From Caulobacter vibrioides (GTDB lineage: Bacteria; Pseudomonadota; Alphaproteobacteria; Caulobacterales; Caulobacteraceae), in contig NZ_CP023315.3 of NCBI RefSeq assembly GCF_002310375.3, positions 3,720,001-3,784,000 of the forward strand: DNA of 64,000 nt, in the 5' to 3' direction. A model generated the notes under the pieces. It worked only from the letters and a program-made list of their open reading frames with translations. It was not told the origin of the DNA and made no database searches. Positions 44,954-54,207 of this stretch are shown piece by piece; position 1 is the first letter of the stretch; each line of letters starts with the position of its first letter. Position numbers and translations under genes: made by a program.

Positions 44954-46351
44954 TCAACTATTCGCCGCGAAGGTCCGGACGAAGGCCTTCACCGACGATC
45001 CGTCGGCGGGCAGGCGCTCGAACTTTTCCGGCTTCTTGGAGAGATCGGGCGTGGCGCGCGGCGTCGAGGGCAGCAGGCCCGTGGCGGCCTGGACCGCCTC
45101 GGGGAACTTGGCCGGATGGGCGGTCGACAGCACCACGACAGGGATCGACGGGTCAACCCGGACGCTCTGGGCGGCGGCCAGGCCTACGGCGGTGTGTGGA
45201 TCGACGACCTCGCCGGTCTCGTTCAGCGTCGAGAGCATGGTCTTGGCGGTGTCGGCCTCGCTGACTGACGCGCCGCGGAACAGCTCGCGCATCCAGGCAT
45301 GGGCGGCGGGCGGGATGTCGAGCAGGCCGGTGTCGGCGAAGGCGCGGAAGGCGCGGCCGGTTTCGACCCCGTCGCGACGCACGGCCTCGAAATAGAGACG
45401 CTCGAAGTTCGACGCGACCTGGATGTCCATGGCTGGGCTCTGGGTCGCGGCCACCGCGCCGCGCGAATAGCGGCCGTCCTCGAAGGCGCGCGCCAGGATG
45501 TCGTTGGAATTGGTGGCGGCGGTCACCGAATGGATCGGCAGGCCCAGCGTCTTGGCCACGAAGGCGGCGTAGGCGTCACCGAAATTGCCGGTCGGCACCA
45601 CGAACGCCACCTGCCGCGCCGGCGCGCCCAGCGCCACGGCGGCGGTGAAGTAGTAGACGCTCTGGGCCGCGATCCGGGCCCAGTTGATCGAGTTGACGCC
45701 CGACAGGTCCACCGCATGGCGGAACTGGTCGTCCTGGAAGGCCTGCTTGACGATCGCTTGGCAGTCGTCGAACGAGCCCAGCACCGAGACGCAGGCGACA
45801 TTGGCGTCGGTGGCCGTGGTCATGAAGCGGCGCTGCACCTCGCTGATGCGGCCCTCGGGGAAGAGCGCGACGATGCGGGCGTTCTTGCGGCCCCGGAACG
45901 CCTCGACGGCCGCGCCGCCGGTGTCGCCCGAGGTGGCGCAGATGATGGTCATCTTCCGCGACTGCCGCTCCAGAACGTAGTCATAGAGGCGGCCCAAAAG
46001 CTGCATCGCAACATCTTTGAACGCCAGGGTCGGCCCGTGGAACAGTTCCAGCAGATAGCGGTTGGACGTCAGTTGCTTGACCGGCGTCACGGCGGTGTGG
46101 GCGAAGGTGGCGTAGGCCTCCTCACACATCTGGGCCAGGTCTTCCCTGGGGATGTCGTCGCCCACGAACTTGCCGACCACGGCGGCGGCGACCTCGGCGT
46201 AGGGCTTGCCGGCGAACGCAGCGATCTCCTTGGCCGTAAAGCTGGGCCATTCGGCCGGCACATACAGCCCGCCGTCGGGGGCCAGGCCCGCCAGGACCGC
46301 GTCGAGGAAGCCGATGGGCGCGGACTGGCCGCGGGTCGAAACGTAACGCAT
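44954..46351 (-). CDS. thrC: Threonine synthase
   Basis: A 465-residue PLP enzyme converting O-phosphohomoserine to threonine. MRYVSTRGQSAPIGFLDAVL starts it; the PLP lysine is in GPTLAFKDVAMQLLGRLYD, and ICATSGDTGGAAVEAFRG binds the PLP phosphate. The ATG overlaps the SURF1 stop (TGATG), so it is translated within a SURF1-thrC transcript. A longer open frame upstream lacks support. Confidence 0.95.
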   Translation of the reverse strand: MRYVSTRGQSAPIGFLDAVLAGLAPDGGLYVPAEWPSFTAKEIAAFAGKPYAEVAAAVVGKFVGDDIPREDLAQMCEEAYATFAHTAVTPVKQLTSNRYLLELFHGPTLAFKDVAMQLLGRLYDYVLERQSRKMTIICATSGDTGGAAVEAFRGRKNARIVALFPEGRISEVQRRFMTTATDANVACVSVLGSFDDCQAIVKQAFQDDQFRHAVDLSGVNSINWARIAAQSVYYFTAAVALGAPARQVAFVVPTGNFGDAYAAFVAKTLGLPIHSVTAATNSNDILARAFEDGRYSRGAVAATQSPAMDIQVASNFERLYFEAVRRDGVETGRAFRAFADTGLLDIPPAAHAWMRELFRGASVSEADTAKTMLSTLNETGEVVDPHTAVGLAAAQSVRVDPSIPVVVLSTAHPAKFPEAVQAATGLLPSTPRATPDLSKKPEKFERLPADGSSVKAFVRTFAANS

Positions 46352-47037
46352 CAGGGTCTCAGTCTCCGCCAGAGCATGGCGGCATAGATAAACAGCAGGG
46401 TTACGGCAAGACCGAACCACGTAAGCGCGCATTCGAGGTGGCGATTGGAAATTTCTGCCGGCAGCGGCGCAGGGGTGATTCCGGCCGGAGCCGGGGTTTC
46501 CTGCTCGGCCATCAGCACCAGCGGCGCTGGCTTACGATCAGCGAAGCGCTCCAGAACCTTGGCGCGGTCGCCGCCAAGCTGCTGAATCGGGCTGAGGACG
46601 CCCACGACGCGGCGCGGAGCGTCGAAAGCGCGGGGCGATGGGGCGACCTGGCCCGTCAGGCTGGGGACGACGCCGCGATCGACCAGGATCATGTTGTACG
46701 GGCCAGCCAGCACCGCGCAGGGCGATTGGGCGCGCCAGACGACATCACCGTCACGGACCCCGTAGACCAGCGGCAGGGGCTGGCCGCCGACATCGCCGCA
46801 ATCGACGCTGACGCGCGTCCAGGCCAGGGACTCAGGCTTGGTGTCAGCCGTCAGCACTTGCACCAGCGGCTGGGCGGGCGCGGTCTTCAGCGCCTCGAGC
46901 CGGGCCAGGACGTCCTCTTTCCAGTGGCGACGCTGGAGCTGCCAGCTCCCAAGACCGCAGAGGATCGAAAACGCGATCAGGGTGGCGATCGTCAGGCCGA
47001 TCGGAAAGCGGCGCGGCGCAGCGGATGTCTCAGACAT
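46351..47037 (-). CDS. SURF1-family cytochrome c oxidase assembly protein
   Basis: A 228-residue inner-membrane protein. TM1 is LTIATLIAFSILCGLGSWQL followed by QRRHWKE, and TM2 near the C-terminus is LECALTWFGLAVTLLFIYAA. The periplasmic loop has VLVDRGVVPS-like MILVDRGVVPSL. SURF1 helps insert heme a into oxidase subunit I. It overlaps the upstream DUF983 gene by 8 bp and thrC by 1 bp. The start at 47037 is favoured over the GTG two codons earlier. Confidence 0.92.
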   Translation of the reverse strand: MSETSAAPRRFPIGLTIATLIAFSILCGLGSWQLQRRHWKEDVLARLEALKTAPAQPLVQVLTADTKPESLAWTRVSVDCGDVGGQPLPLVYGVRDGDVVWRAQSPCAVLAGPYNMILVDRGVVPSLTGQVAPSPRAFDAPRRVVGVLSPIQQLGGDRAKVLERFADRKPAPLVLMAEQETPAPAGITPAPLPAEISNRHLECALTWFGLAVTLLFIYAAMLWRRLRP

Positions 47038-47392
47038 GGTCACGCCCCGCTTCCGAAGCCTTCTGAGCGATCTGGGCGGCGACCATCAGCCCCTTGGCCG
47101 GGCGCATCAGGAGAAGGCTGATGATCACGACGGCCGGCAGCCAGACGACCAGCGACACCCAGACCGGCCAATACCAGGCGAACATCGAGAACAGCGCGCC
47201 GAAGGCGCAGATGGCGCCGGCGATCAGGATCACGAAGGTCGCCGCGCCGTCGCCGGTCTCGTACTTGCCAAGATCGAAACCGCAGGCCTCGCAGCGCGGC
47301 GCGACCTTGAGGAAGCCCTCGAACAGATAGCCCTCGCCGCACTCAGGGCAAAGGCCGCGCGCGCCGGCGGCGTAGGGGTTGGTCTTGGTCAC
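47030..47392 (-). CDS. DUF983 family protein
   Basis: A 120-residue protein started at GTG. An N-terminal zinc ribbon, GLCPECGEGYLFEGF then CEACGFDLG, is followed by two TM segments (FVILIAGAICAFGALFSMFA and VWVSLVVWLPAVVIISLLLM). DUF983 genes accompany alphaproteobacterial cox operons. It lies just after the ctaE terminator, so it probably has its own promoter or is reached by readthrough. Confidence 0.92.
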   Translation of the reverse strand: MTKTNPYAAGARGLCPECGEGYLFEGFLKVAPRCEACGFDLGKYETGDGAATFVILIAGAICAFGALFSMFAWYWPVWVSLVVWLPAVVIISLLLMRPAKGLMVAAQIAQKASEAGRDHV

Positions 47393-47409
47393 GCGGACCT
47401 CCCGAAACG

Positions 47410-47444
47410 AAAAAGGCCCGGAACGCTGTCTGGCGTTCCGGGCC
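47410..47444 (-). terminator. Rho-independent terminator after ctaE
   Basis: On the minus strand, GGCCCGGAACGC and GCGTTCCGGGCC form a perfect 12-bp stem around a six-base loop, followed by TTTTT. It lies 17 bp past the ctaE stop and marks the end of the cta transcript. It separates this transcript from the DUF983-SURF1-thrC run. Confidence 0.92.
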
Positions 47445-47461
47445 CCCGAGGATCTTTCGAT

Positions 47462-48334
47462 CTAGTGAGCCGAGGCCCCGAAGATCACGTAGATGAACGC
47501 GAACAGGAACAGCCAGACCACGTCGACGAAGTGCCAGTACCAGGCGGCCGCTTCGAAGCCGAAGTGCTTCTGCGGCGTAAAGGCGCCGGTCATCAGGCGG
47601 ATCAGGCAGACGATCAGGAACAGCGTGCCCACGAAGACGTGGAAGCCGTGGAAGCCCGTGGCCAGGAAGAAGGTCGAGCCGTAGAGGCCCGAATTAACGG
47701 CCGCTTCCGAGTAGAACAGCTGCTCGTGGTTGATGTGGGCGTACTCATAGATCTGGATGGCCGTGAACAGGCAGCCCAGAACGATGGTCAGGATCAGGCC
47801 CCACTTAGCGCCCTTGCGGTCGCCGACCTGCAGCGCGTGGTGCGCCCAGGTGACCGTGGTGCCCGAGAGCAGCAGGGTCAGGGTGTTAATCAGCGGCAGG
47901 TGCCAGGCCGAGACCGTCTCGACGCCGGCCGGCGGCCAGGCGGCCCAGGCGGTGCGGACTTCCTCGATCGTCGAGACCGTGCGCGCCTCATGGAACAGCG
48001 CCATCTCGAAGAACATCCAGAACCACGCCACGAAGAACATCACTTCCGAAGCGATGAACAGGATCATGCCGTAGCGCAGGCCGATCGACACAACCGGGGT
48101 GTGATCGCCAGCCTTGGATTCCTTGGCGATGTCGGCCCACCAGCCGAACATCGTGTAGAGCACGCCCGCGAAGCCTGCGGCGAAGATCGCCCAGTTGCCC
48201 TTTTCGATGCCGAGCACGCCGCCCTTGAGCCAACCGATCAGGCCGATGGCCATGACGGTGGCGGCGGCCGAGCCCACGAAGGGCCACGGGCTGGGCGGAA
48301 GGATGTGGTAGTCGTGTTTGACGGCGCCGGCCAT
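47462..48334 (-). CDS. ctaE: Cytochrome c oxidase subunit III
   Basis: A 290-residue seven-helix protein. ILPPSPWPFVGSAAATVMAI and GLRYGMILFIASEVMFFVAW are typical, and HGFHVFVGTLFLIVCLIRLM then AAWYWHFVDVVWLFLFAFIY complete the fold. It joins ctaD and ctaC in the aa3-type oxidase at the inner membrane. It ends the cta run at the terminator. Confidence 0.97.
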   Translation of the reverse strand: MAGAVKHDYHILPPSPWPFVGSAAATVMAIGLIGWLKGGVLGIEKGNWAIFAAGFAGVLYTMFGWWADIAKESKAGDHTPVVSIGLRYGMILFIASEVMFFVAWFWMFFEMALFHEARTVSTIEEVRTAWAAWPPAGVETVSAWHLPLINTLTLLLSGTTVTWAHHALQVGDRKGAKWGLILTIVLGCLFTAIQIYEYAHINHEQLFYSEAAVNSGLYGSTFFLATGFHGFHVFVGTLFLIVCLIRLMTGAFTPQKHFGFEAAAWYWHFVDVVWLFLFAFIYVIFGASAH

Positions 48335-48403
48335 GTTGCTGCTAACCCTTATATCCCTCTAGACGCACGGCCGGTCCCCCCGCCTATGCGTGTATGCCGA
48401 ATG

Positions 48404-49054
48404 CTATAGACCTCTCGACGGTGCGCCGCCAAGGGGGTCCACGATGCGAGGCGTTGTCGCGGCCGCGACTTGCCCCGGCTTGTCGTCGTCGACCGCCGGG
48501 AAGAAGGTGTAGCTGAGGGTGATCTCAGGCTTTCCCTTCGTTTCAGGGTCGTCCGCATATTGGGGATCCACGAAGTAGACCACCGGGAACTCTACGGTTT
48601 GGCCAGGCTGGATCGTCTGGCTGGTGAAACAGAAGCATTCCAGCTTCTGGAAGTACGGCCCCGCCTGCTCCGGCACGACGTTATAGAGCGCGCGTCCCGT
48701 GATCGGCTTGTCCGTAGGGTTGGTGACCTTGAAGAAGGTCAGACCCGTGTCGCCGATACGGATATCCTGCTTGGGCTGCAGCGCCTGGAAGCGCCAGGGG
48801 AGCTCGCGGATATTGGCGTCGAATCGCACGGTGATCTTGCGATCCAGCACACGGGTCGGGGCCGCCTCGGCCTTGCGGACCGTGCCGTCGAAGCCGGTCA
48901 CCTGGCAGAACAGCTTGTAGAGCGGCACCGACGCATAGGCCGCGCCGATCATGCCGCAGAAGGTCGCGACACAGATGACGGCAACCTTCTTGTTGCGGCG
49001 CGCCATCTGCTGCTGCGGGGTGAGATCGTCCTTAGATGTGGGGGTTTGCGACAT
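48404..49054 (-). CDS. ctaG: Cytochrome c oxidase assembly protein CtaG/Cox11
   Basis: A 216-residue protein with one N-terminal TM helix (KVAVICVATFCGMIGAAYAS), then a periplasmic domain. The copper-binding motif CFCF is in KLECFCFTSQTIQPG, and VYFVDPQYADDPE follows. It delivers copper to the CuB site of subunit I. It overlaps the coxF gene by 23 bp. Confidence 0.95.
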   Translation of the reverse strand: MSQTPTSKDDLTPQQQMARRNKKVAVICVATFCGMIGAAYASVPLYKLFCQVTGFDGTVRKAEAAPTRVLDRKITVRFDANIRELPWRFQALQPKQDIRIGDTGLTFFKVTNPTDKPITGRALYNVVPEQAGPYFQKLECFCFTSQTIQPGQTVEFPVVYFVDPQYADDPETKGKPEITLSYTFFPAVDDDKPGQVAAATTPRIVDPLGGAPSRGL

Positions 49055-49193
49055 TTCCGCCGAGCCTCACGAGGGTGACCACGAACACGAGAACGACGAA
49101 GGCGACCAGGCCCAAGGCGAGGGCCAGGTTGCGTCCGTCACGGGCTTTCTTGGCGGCCTGTTGCGCCGCGTCGGTTTCGACCGGTTGATTCAC
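49032..49193 (-). CDS. CoxF-like small oxidase assembly protein
   Basis: A 53-residue single-pass membrane protein translated from a GTG: MNQPVETDAAQQAAKKARDG then RNLALALGLVAFVVLVFVVT and LVRLGGNVANPHI. It overlaps ctaB by 4 bp (GTGA) and ctaG by 23 bp. Location and size match the small CoxF-type genes found between ctaB and ctaG in alphaproteobacteria. The function is not well known. Being under 60 residues, it is easily missed by length-limited gene calling. Confidence 0.85.
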   Translation of the reverse strand: MNQPVETDAAQQAAKKARDGRNLALALGLVAFVVLVFVVTLVRLGGNVANPHI

Positions 49194-50209
49194 TTCAGGA
49201 GCTCCAGGGGGCTAACGCCGGTGACCGCCTCGCCCAGAAGGGCCGCGAACAAGGCGAACAGGTAGAGAATCGAGAAGGCGAACAGGTTGCGCGCGGCCTT
49301 GGCGCCCGCGGCCTTTTCGTCCTCGGTCACGTCATAGAGGGCGCGGTCGGCCACGCGGGGATCGGCGGCGTCGCCGGCCTTGCTGGCGAACACGCGCCAG
49401 GCCAGCAGCAGGAACACCAGGCCGCCGAGGCCGGACACCGCCAGATAGATCGGCCCGCCCAGGCCCGTCAGCACCGGCGAGAGACAGATCGGGAACAGGA
49501 TCAGGCTGTAGAGCAGGATCTGCTTGCGGGTTTCCCGCGCGCCCTTGACCACCGGCAGCATCGGCACGCCGGCCTTGGCGTAGTCGGTGGTGACGTACAG
49601 CGACAGCGCCCAGAAGTGCGGCGGGGTCCAGAAGAAGATGATCGCCACCATCAGCCAGGCGTTCAGCGGCGCCGAACCGGTGGCCGCGGCCCAGCCGATG
49701 GCGGGCGGCAGCGCGCCGGCGAGACCGCCGATGACGATGTTCTGCGCCGTCCAGCGCTTGAGCCACATCGTATAGACGACCGCATAGAAGACGATAGTGA
49801 AGGCCAGGAGGCCCGCGGCCAGCCAGTTGACCGCAAAGCCCAGGAACATCACCGACAGCAGGGACAGAACCACGCCCAGCGAAGCCGCTTCCTCGCCCTT
49901 GATCTTGCCGGCGGGCACCGGACGGCCGCGCGTGCGGCGCATCTGGCGATCGATGTCGGCGTCGTACCACATGTTCAGCGCGCCCGAGGCGCCGGCGCCG
50001 ATGGCGATGCACAGCACGGCGATGGCGGCCAGGACCGGGTGGATCGGCGCGCGCGCGGCCAGAAGCCCCGTCAGCCCGGTGAACACCACCAGCGACATGA
50101 CGCGCGGCTTCATCAGCTGGAAGTAGTCCTGCCAGCGGGCGGTTTCCGACGAATCCCGCAGCGGGGTCGTCTCGGCGCTGTCAGACGTCATGGCGGCTGT
50201 CTTTGACAT
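49190..50209 (-). CDS. ctaB: Protoheme IX farnesyltransferase (heme O synthase)
   Basis: A 339-residue multi-pass UbiA-type prenyltransferase. The Asp-rich site NMWYDADIDRQMRRTRGRPV and the second DYAKAGVPMLPVVKG motif are clear. It attaches farnesyl to heme b for the oxidase. The start at 50209 (MSKTAAMTSDSAETT) is chosen, with Met7 an alternative; the longer frame upstream is a Gly/Arg-rich stretch. It lies between ctaD and coxF. Confidence 0.95.
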   Translation of the reverse strand: MSKTAAMTSDSAETTPLRDSSETARWQDYFQLMKPRVMSLVVFTGLTGLLAARAPIHPVLAAIAVLCIAIGAGASGALNMWYDADIDRQMRRTRGRPVPAGKIKGEEAASLGVVLSLLSVMFLGFAVNWLAAGLLAFTIVFYAVVYTMWLKRWTAQNIVIGGLAGALPPAIGWAAATGSAPLNAWLMVAIIFFWTPPHFWALSLYVTTDYAKAGVPMLPVVKGARETRKQILLYSLILFPICLSPVLTGLGGPIYLAVSGLGGLVFLLLAWRVFASKAGDAADPRVADRALYDVTEDEKAAGAKAARNLFAFSILYLFALFAALLGEAVTGVSPLELLK

Positions 50210-50314
50210 CGATCCAAAACATACAGGTCTTGAACAGGCGAGGGGCGCGGCCCGGACCCTTAAGGATCCCGCCCGCGCCCCCATTTTAGGTCCGGTTACG
50301 GACGACGGCTCACC

Positions 50315-51973
50315 TTAGTGGTGGTCGTCGGCCTTGATCACCGGCGGCTCGCTGAACTGGTGGAACGGCGGCGGCGAGGACAGGGTCCATTCCAGCGTGG
50401 TGGCGCCTTCGCCCCACGGGTTGGCCTCGGCCTTGCGGCGACGGATCGCCGCTTCGATCAGCACCAGCATGAACACGCCGACACCAACGACGGTGATCAT
50501 GTAGCCGACCGACGACACGTAGTTCCACAGCGTGAAGGCGTCCGGATAGTCGACATAGCGACGCGGCATGCCTTGCAGGCCCAGGAAGTGCTGCGGGAAG
50601 AAGATCAGGTTCACACCGACGAACATGGTCCAGAAGTGCAGCGCGCCCAGGAACTCGTTGTACTTCACGCCCCACATCTTCTCGAACCAGTAGTAGAAGC
50701 CCGCGAAGATGGCGAACACAGCGCCCAGCGACAGCACGTAGTGGAAGTGCGCCACCACGTAGTAGGTGTCGTGCAGGCTGTAGTCGATGCCGGCGTTCGA
50801 CAGGACGACGCCGGTGACGCCGCCAACCGTGAACAGGAAGATGAAGCCGATCGCCCACAGCATGGGCGTCTTGAAGCTGATCGAACCGCCCCACATCGTG
50901 GCGATCCAGCTGAAGATCTTCACGCCCGTCGGGACGGCGATGATCATCGTGGCGGCCACGAAGTAGGCGCGCAGGTTGATGCTCATGCCGACGGTGTACA
51001 TGTGGTGCGCCCACACGACGAAGCCGACGAAGCCGATGGCGACCATCGCGTAGGCCATCGCCAGGTAGCCGAAGACCGGCTTCTTGGAGAAGGTCGAGAC
51101 GATGTGGCTGATGATGCCGAAGCCCGGCAGGATCAGGATGTACACTTCCGGGTGACCGAAGAACCAGAACAGGTGCTGGAACATGACGGGGTCGCCGCCG
51201 GCGGCCGGGTCGAAGAAGTGCGTGCCGAAGTTACGGTCGGTCAGCAGCATGGTGATGGCGCCGGCCAGGACGGGCAGCGACAGCAGCAGCAGGAAGGCGG
51301 TGATCAGCACCGACCAGGCGAACAGCGGCATGCGGTGCAGGGTCATGCCCGGCGCGCGCATGTTGAAGATCGTGGTGATGAAGTTGATCGCACCCAGGAT
51401 CGACGAGGCGCCGGCCAGGTGGAGCGACAGGATCGCCAGGTCCATGGCCGGACCTTTGTGACCGATCGTCGAGAGCGGCGGATAGATCGTCCAGCCGCCG
51501 CCGAAGCCTTGGCCAGGGCCGCCGTCGACGAACATCGACAGGACCAGCAGGATCCAGGCGGCCATCAGCAGCCAGAACGAGATGTTGTTCATCCGCGGGA
51601 AGGCCATGTCCGGCGCGCCGATCATGATCGGGACGAACCAGTTGCCGAAGCCGCCGATCATGGCGGGCATGACCATGAAGAAGATCATGATCAGGGCGTG
51701 GGCGGTGACCACGGCGTTATAGCCGTGCTTGCCCTTGAAGATACCCATCTGGGCCAGCATGCCGGTGTCCGAGAACACCTGAATGCCCGGCTCCATCAGC
51801 TCCCAGCGGATCAGGCCCGAGAGAGCGCCGCCGACGATGCCCGCCATGATGGCGAACAGGATGTACAGCGTGCCGATGTCCTTGTGGTTCGTCGAAAAGA
51901 ACCAGCGGGCGAAAAACGGCGGCTTGTGGTCGTCGTCGTGGGCGTGGTCGTGAGTGTCTGCGGCGTGAGCCAT
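50315..51973 (-). CDS. ctaD: Cytochrome c oxidase subunit I
   Basis: A 552-residue 12-helix protein. [20 protein letters not shown] holds the CuB His and crosslinked Tyr, and [20 protein letters not shown] the heme His. [20 protein letters not shown] is the N-terminal signature. It carries heme a, heme a3 and CuB. It follows ctaC with a 26-bp gap and precedes ctaB. Confidence 0.98.
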   Translation of the reverse strand: MAHAADTHDHAHDDDHKPPFFARWFFSTNHKDIGTLYILFAIMAGIVGGALSGLIRWELMEPGIQVFSDTGMLAQMGIFKGKHGYNAVVTAHALIMIFFMVMPAMIGGFGNWFVPIMIGAPDMAFPRMNNISFWLLMAAWILLVLSMFVDGGPGQGFGGGWTIYPPLSTIGHKGPAMDLAILSLHLAGASSILGAINFITTIFNMRAPGMTLHRMPLFAWSVLITAFLLLLSLPVLAGAITMLLTDRNFGTHFFDPAAGGDPVMFQHLFWFFGHPEVYILILPGFGIISHIVSTFSKKPVFGYLAMAYAMVAIGFVGFVVWAHHMYTVGMSINLRAYFVAATMIIAVPTGVKIFSWIATMWGGSISFKTPMLWAIGFIFLFTVGGVTGVVLSNAGIDYSLHDTYYVVAHFHYVLSLGAVFAIFAGFYYWFEKMWGVKYNEFLGALHFWTMFVGVNLIFFPQHFLGLQGMPRRYVDYPDAFTLWNYVSSVGYMITVVGVGVFMLVLIEAAIRRRKAEANPWGEGATTLEWTLSSPPPFHQFSEPPVIKADDHH

Positions 51974-51999
51974 CTGACGTCTATCCTACGATCGTATTC

Positions 52000-52929
52000 T
52001 TAGGCCGCCGGCGCGGCGGGAGCCGCGGCCGGAGCGGAAGCGGGGGCGGCCGGAGCCGAGGCGGGGGTCGCGCCTGAAGCCACGGGGGCTTCAGCCGGAG
52101 CGGCCACGGGGGCGGGCGGAGCGGTCTTGGCCTGAACCCAGGCGTCGAACTCGGCTTGGGTCACGACCTTGATCTCGATCGGCATGTTGGCGTGGTCGAC
52201 GCCGCACAGCTCCGAGCACTGGCCGTAGAACACGCCGGTGCGCTCGGCCTTGAACCAGGTTTCGTTCAGGCGGCCGGGGATGGCGTCAGTCTTCAGACCG
52301 AAGGCCGGCAGGGCGAAGGCGTGGATCACATCGGCGGCGGTGACCTGAACGCGGACAACCTTGCCCACGGGCACGACCATCGCGTTGTCGGCGGCCAGCA
52401 GGTACGGGACCTTCTTGGCGTCGGCCTGTTCCTTGGTCAGCGGCAGCGAGATGATTTCGCTGACCTTCTGGTCCGGATACTCGTAGCCCCAGTACCACTG
52501 GTAGCCCGTGGCCTTCACGGTCAGGTCCGGCTTGGGCATGTCGTTGTAGTGGAACAGCAGGCGGAACGAGAAGATGGCGATGACCATCAGGATCATGACG
52601 GGAACGACCGTCCAGATCACCTCGATCGTAGTGTTGTGGCTGAACTTGGCGGGGACCGGGTTCGCTTTCTTGTTGTAGCGAACAACGATCCAGATCAGCA
52701 GGCCCAGCACCAGCAGGGTGATGGCCGTGATGATCGGCATCAGGATCACATTGTGGAACTGGATCGCGTGGTGCTTCAGCTCCGATGCGGCCGGCTGGAG
52801 GTCAATGGCCCCCGGCGTCGGCTGACCCATCAGATCTTCAGCGAGCGCGTGACCCGCGAACATCATCGTAGCGGCGAGGGCGGACGCGCCCGTCATGATC
52901 CGCCGAATCCCCGAAAATTGCGCCTTCAT
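52000..52929 (-). CDS. ctaC: Cytochrome c oxidase subunit II
   Basis: A 309-residue exported membrane protein. The N-terminal signal MKAQFSGIRRIMTGASALAA is followed by two TM helices and the CuA domain, with YGQCSELCGVDHANMPIEIK containing the two Cys, His and Met ligands. A Pro/Ala-rich tail of about 45 residues (AEAPVASGATPASAPAAPAS) is unusual. The start at 52929 with GAGGG upstream is favoured over a longer form. It is the first gene of the cta run. Confidence 0.95.
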   Translation of the reverse strand: MKAQFSGIRRIMTGASALAATMMFAGHALAEDLMGQPTPGAIDLQPAASELKHHAIQFHNVILMPIITAITLLVLGLLIWIVVRYNKKANPVPAKFSHNTTIEVIWTVVPVMILMVIAIFSFRLLFHYNDMPKPDLTVKATGYQWYWGYEYPDQKVSEIISLPLTKEQADAKKVPYLLAADNAMVVPVGKVVRVQVTAADVIHAFALPAFGLKTDAIPGRLNETWFKAERTGVFYGQCSELCGVDHANMPIEIKVVTQAEFDAWVQAKTAPPAPVAAPAEAPVASGATPASAPAAPASAPAAAPAAPAA

Positions 52930-53303
52930 ATCCCTCACGGCCCGTTTCGGCGGCGATTTGAGCCCGATCAAGGCCCGCGCCGCGCCGACATGCACATTAC
53001 GACTGTCGATAAGGTCCTGCGCAATCGACTTCACTCAAAATGAGTCGCGCGTCGACGCCCAGCCCTCCCGATTGTCGGTCCGGAGGCTGCATACGCGCAT
53101 CGCCAGCCCTTGCCAAGCGCCAGAGCCCACGCGCTGAGCATGGCGATAGCCGGTTACCCCCGCCGCGAGGGGGTCCAGTCGCGAATCCCTCTCAGAAACC
53201 CCCGAATCCGGCGTCCGGATCATTACGTATCATTCATGAGTAGGTACCTTGCACCACTCAGTACCTGGCGGTAGAAGATAGCATCAACGGAGGCAAGGAC
53301 GCC
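52930..53303. other. Intergenic region upstream of ctaC and the PadR gene
   Basis: A 374-base stretch between divergent genes. I see no convincing protein, RNA gene or repeat. It should hold the promoters of both directions. Near the PadR end GGTACC (53243) and AGTACC (53260) are repeated 17 bp apart, which may be an operator. The rest shows no pattern I can support. Confidence 0.5.
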
Positions 53304-53630
53304 GTGCCGGAAGCAATTGAAATCCAACTGAAGAAGGGCGTGCTGGCGCTCTGTGTGCTGGCCCTGCTCTCGCACGCCGACAGCTACGCCTACGAGATCG
53401 CCAGTAGGCTCACGAGGGACATCGATATGGGGGAAGGGACAATCTATCCGCTGATGCGCCGCATGCAGTCGGATGGCCTGGTCGAAACCTATCTGGTGGA
53501 AAGCCAGAGCGGTCCGCCGCGCAAGTATTACCGCCTCACCGCCGCCGGGCGCCAAAGCCTGGAGCAACAGAAGGCCGAATGGGCCGCGTTCGCCACTGCG
53601 GTGAACGATATCGTGGGAGCCGCCGCATGA
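53304..53630 (+). CDS. PadR-family transcriptional regulator
   Basis: A 108-residue winged helix started at GTG. LKKGVLALCVLALLSHADSY begins the domain, and EGTIYPLMRRMQSDGLVETY with PPRKYYRLTAAGRQSLEQQ complete it. It is the first gene of a three-gene operon and overlaps the next by 4 bp (ATGA). PadR regulators often repress neighbouring membrane-protein genes. Confidence 0.95.
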   Translation: MPEAIEIQLKKGVLALCVLALLSHADSYAYEIASRLTRDIDMGEGTIYPLMRRMQSDGLVETYLVESQSGPPRKYYRLTAAGRQSLEQQKAEWAAFATAVNDIVGAAA

Positions 53631-54190
53631 CCCGCGCCGAGTTCATCACCCGCCTGCGCCGGGGCCTGTCGGGCCTGCCGGCCACCACGATCGCCGACAT
53701 CGTCGCCGATCACGAGGCTCACTTCGCCGACGCCCAGGCTGCGGGCCGTCCCGAGGCCGAGGTCGCCGCCGCCCTGGGCGATCCCGATCGCCTGGCCCGC
53801 GAACTGCGCGCCGAGGCCGGTCTCAAGCAATGGGAGGAGAAAAAGACTCCGTCCAACGCCATGGCCGCGATCATCGCCCTGATCGGCCTGGGGGCCATCG
53901 ACGTGATGTTCCTGCTGCCCTTGCTGCTGGGCGTGCTGGGCACGCTGTTCGGCTTCCTGGTGGCGGTCGTGACGATCTTCTTCGTCGGCGGCTTCATCTT
54001 CGCCGCCGGCCCGCTGACCGCGCCGCCAGGGGGACCGATCACCGCCTTCCTGACGGGCATCGGCCTGATGGCTTCGGCCACCTTCGTCGGCTCGCTGCTG
54101 ACGCTGGTGACGGTCGGGGTCTTCAACGCGGTCGTCTGGTACGCCCGCCTGCACTTCCGGCTTCTGAAGCCGGCCATGGAACAAGCTTGA
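53627..54190 (+). CDS. DUF1700-type membrane protein
   Basis: A 187-residue protein. The cytosolic N-terminus of about 75 residues (MTRAEFITRLRRGLSGLPAT, then DPDRLARELRAEAGLKQ) is a HAAS-like helical domain seen in PadR-linked membrane proteins. Three or four hydrophobic segments follow (VMFLLPLLLGVLGTLFGFLV; PITAFLTGIGLMASATFVGS). It is coupled to PadR by an ATGA overlap. The gene after it encodes a GIN-domain protein. Confidence 0.88.
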   Translation: MTRAEFITRLRRGLSGLPATTIADIVADHEAHFADAQAAGRPEAEVAAALGDPDRLARELRAEAGLKQWEEKKTPSNAMAAIIALIGLGAIDVMFLLPLLLGVLGTLFGFLVAVVTIFFVGGFIFAAGPLTAPPGGPITAFLTGIGLMASATFVGSLLTLVTVGVFNAVVWYARLHFRLLKPAMEQA

Positions 54191-54207
54191 GCGGAGAGGA
54201 GGGGACC

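Noticed and set aside
50318-52003. Long open frame of about 560 codons opposite ctaD
   Set aside because: Very Asp/His/Arg-rich with no domain, and ctaD is unmistakable.
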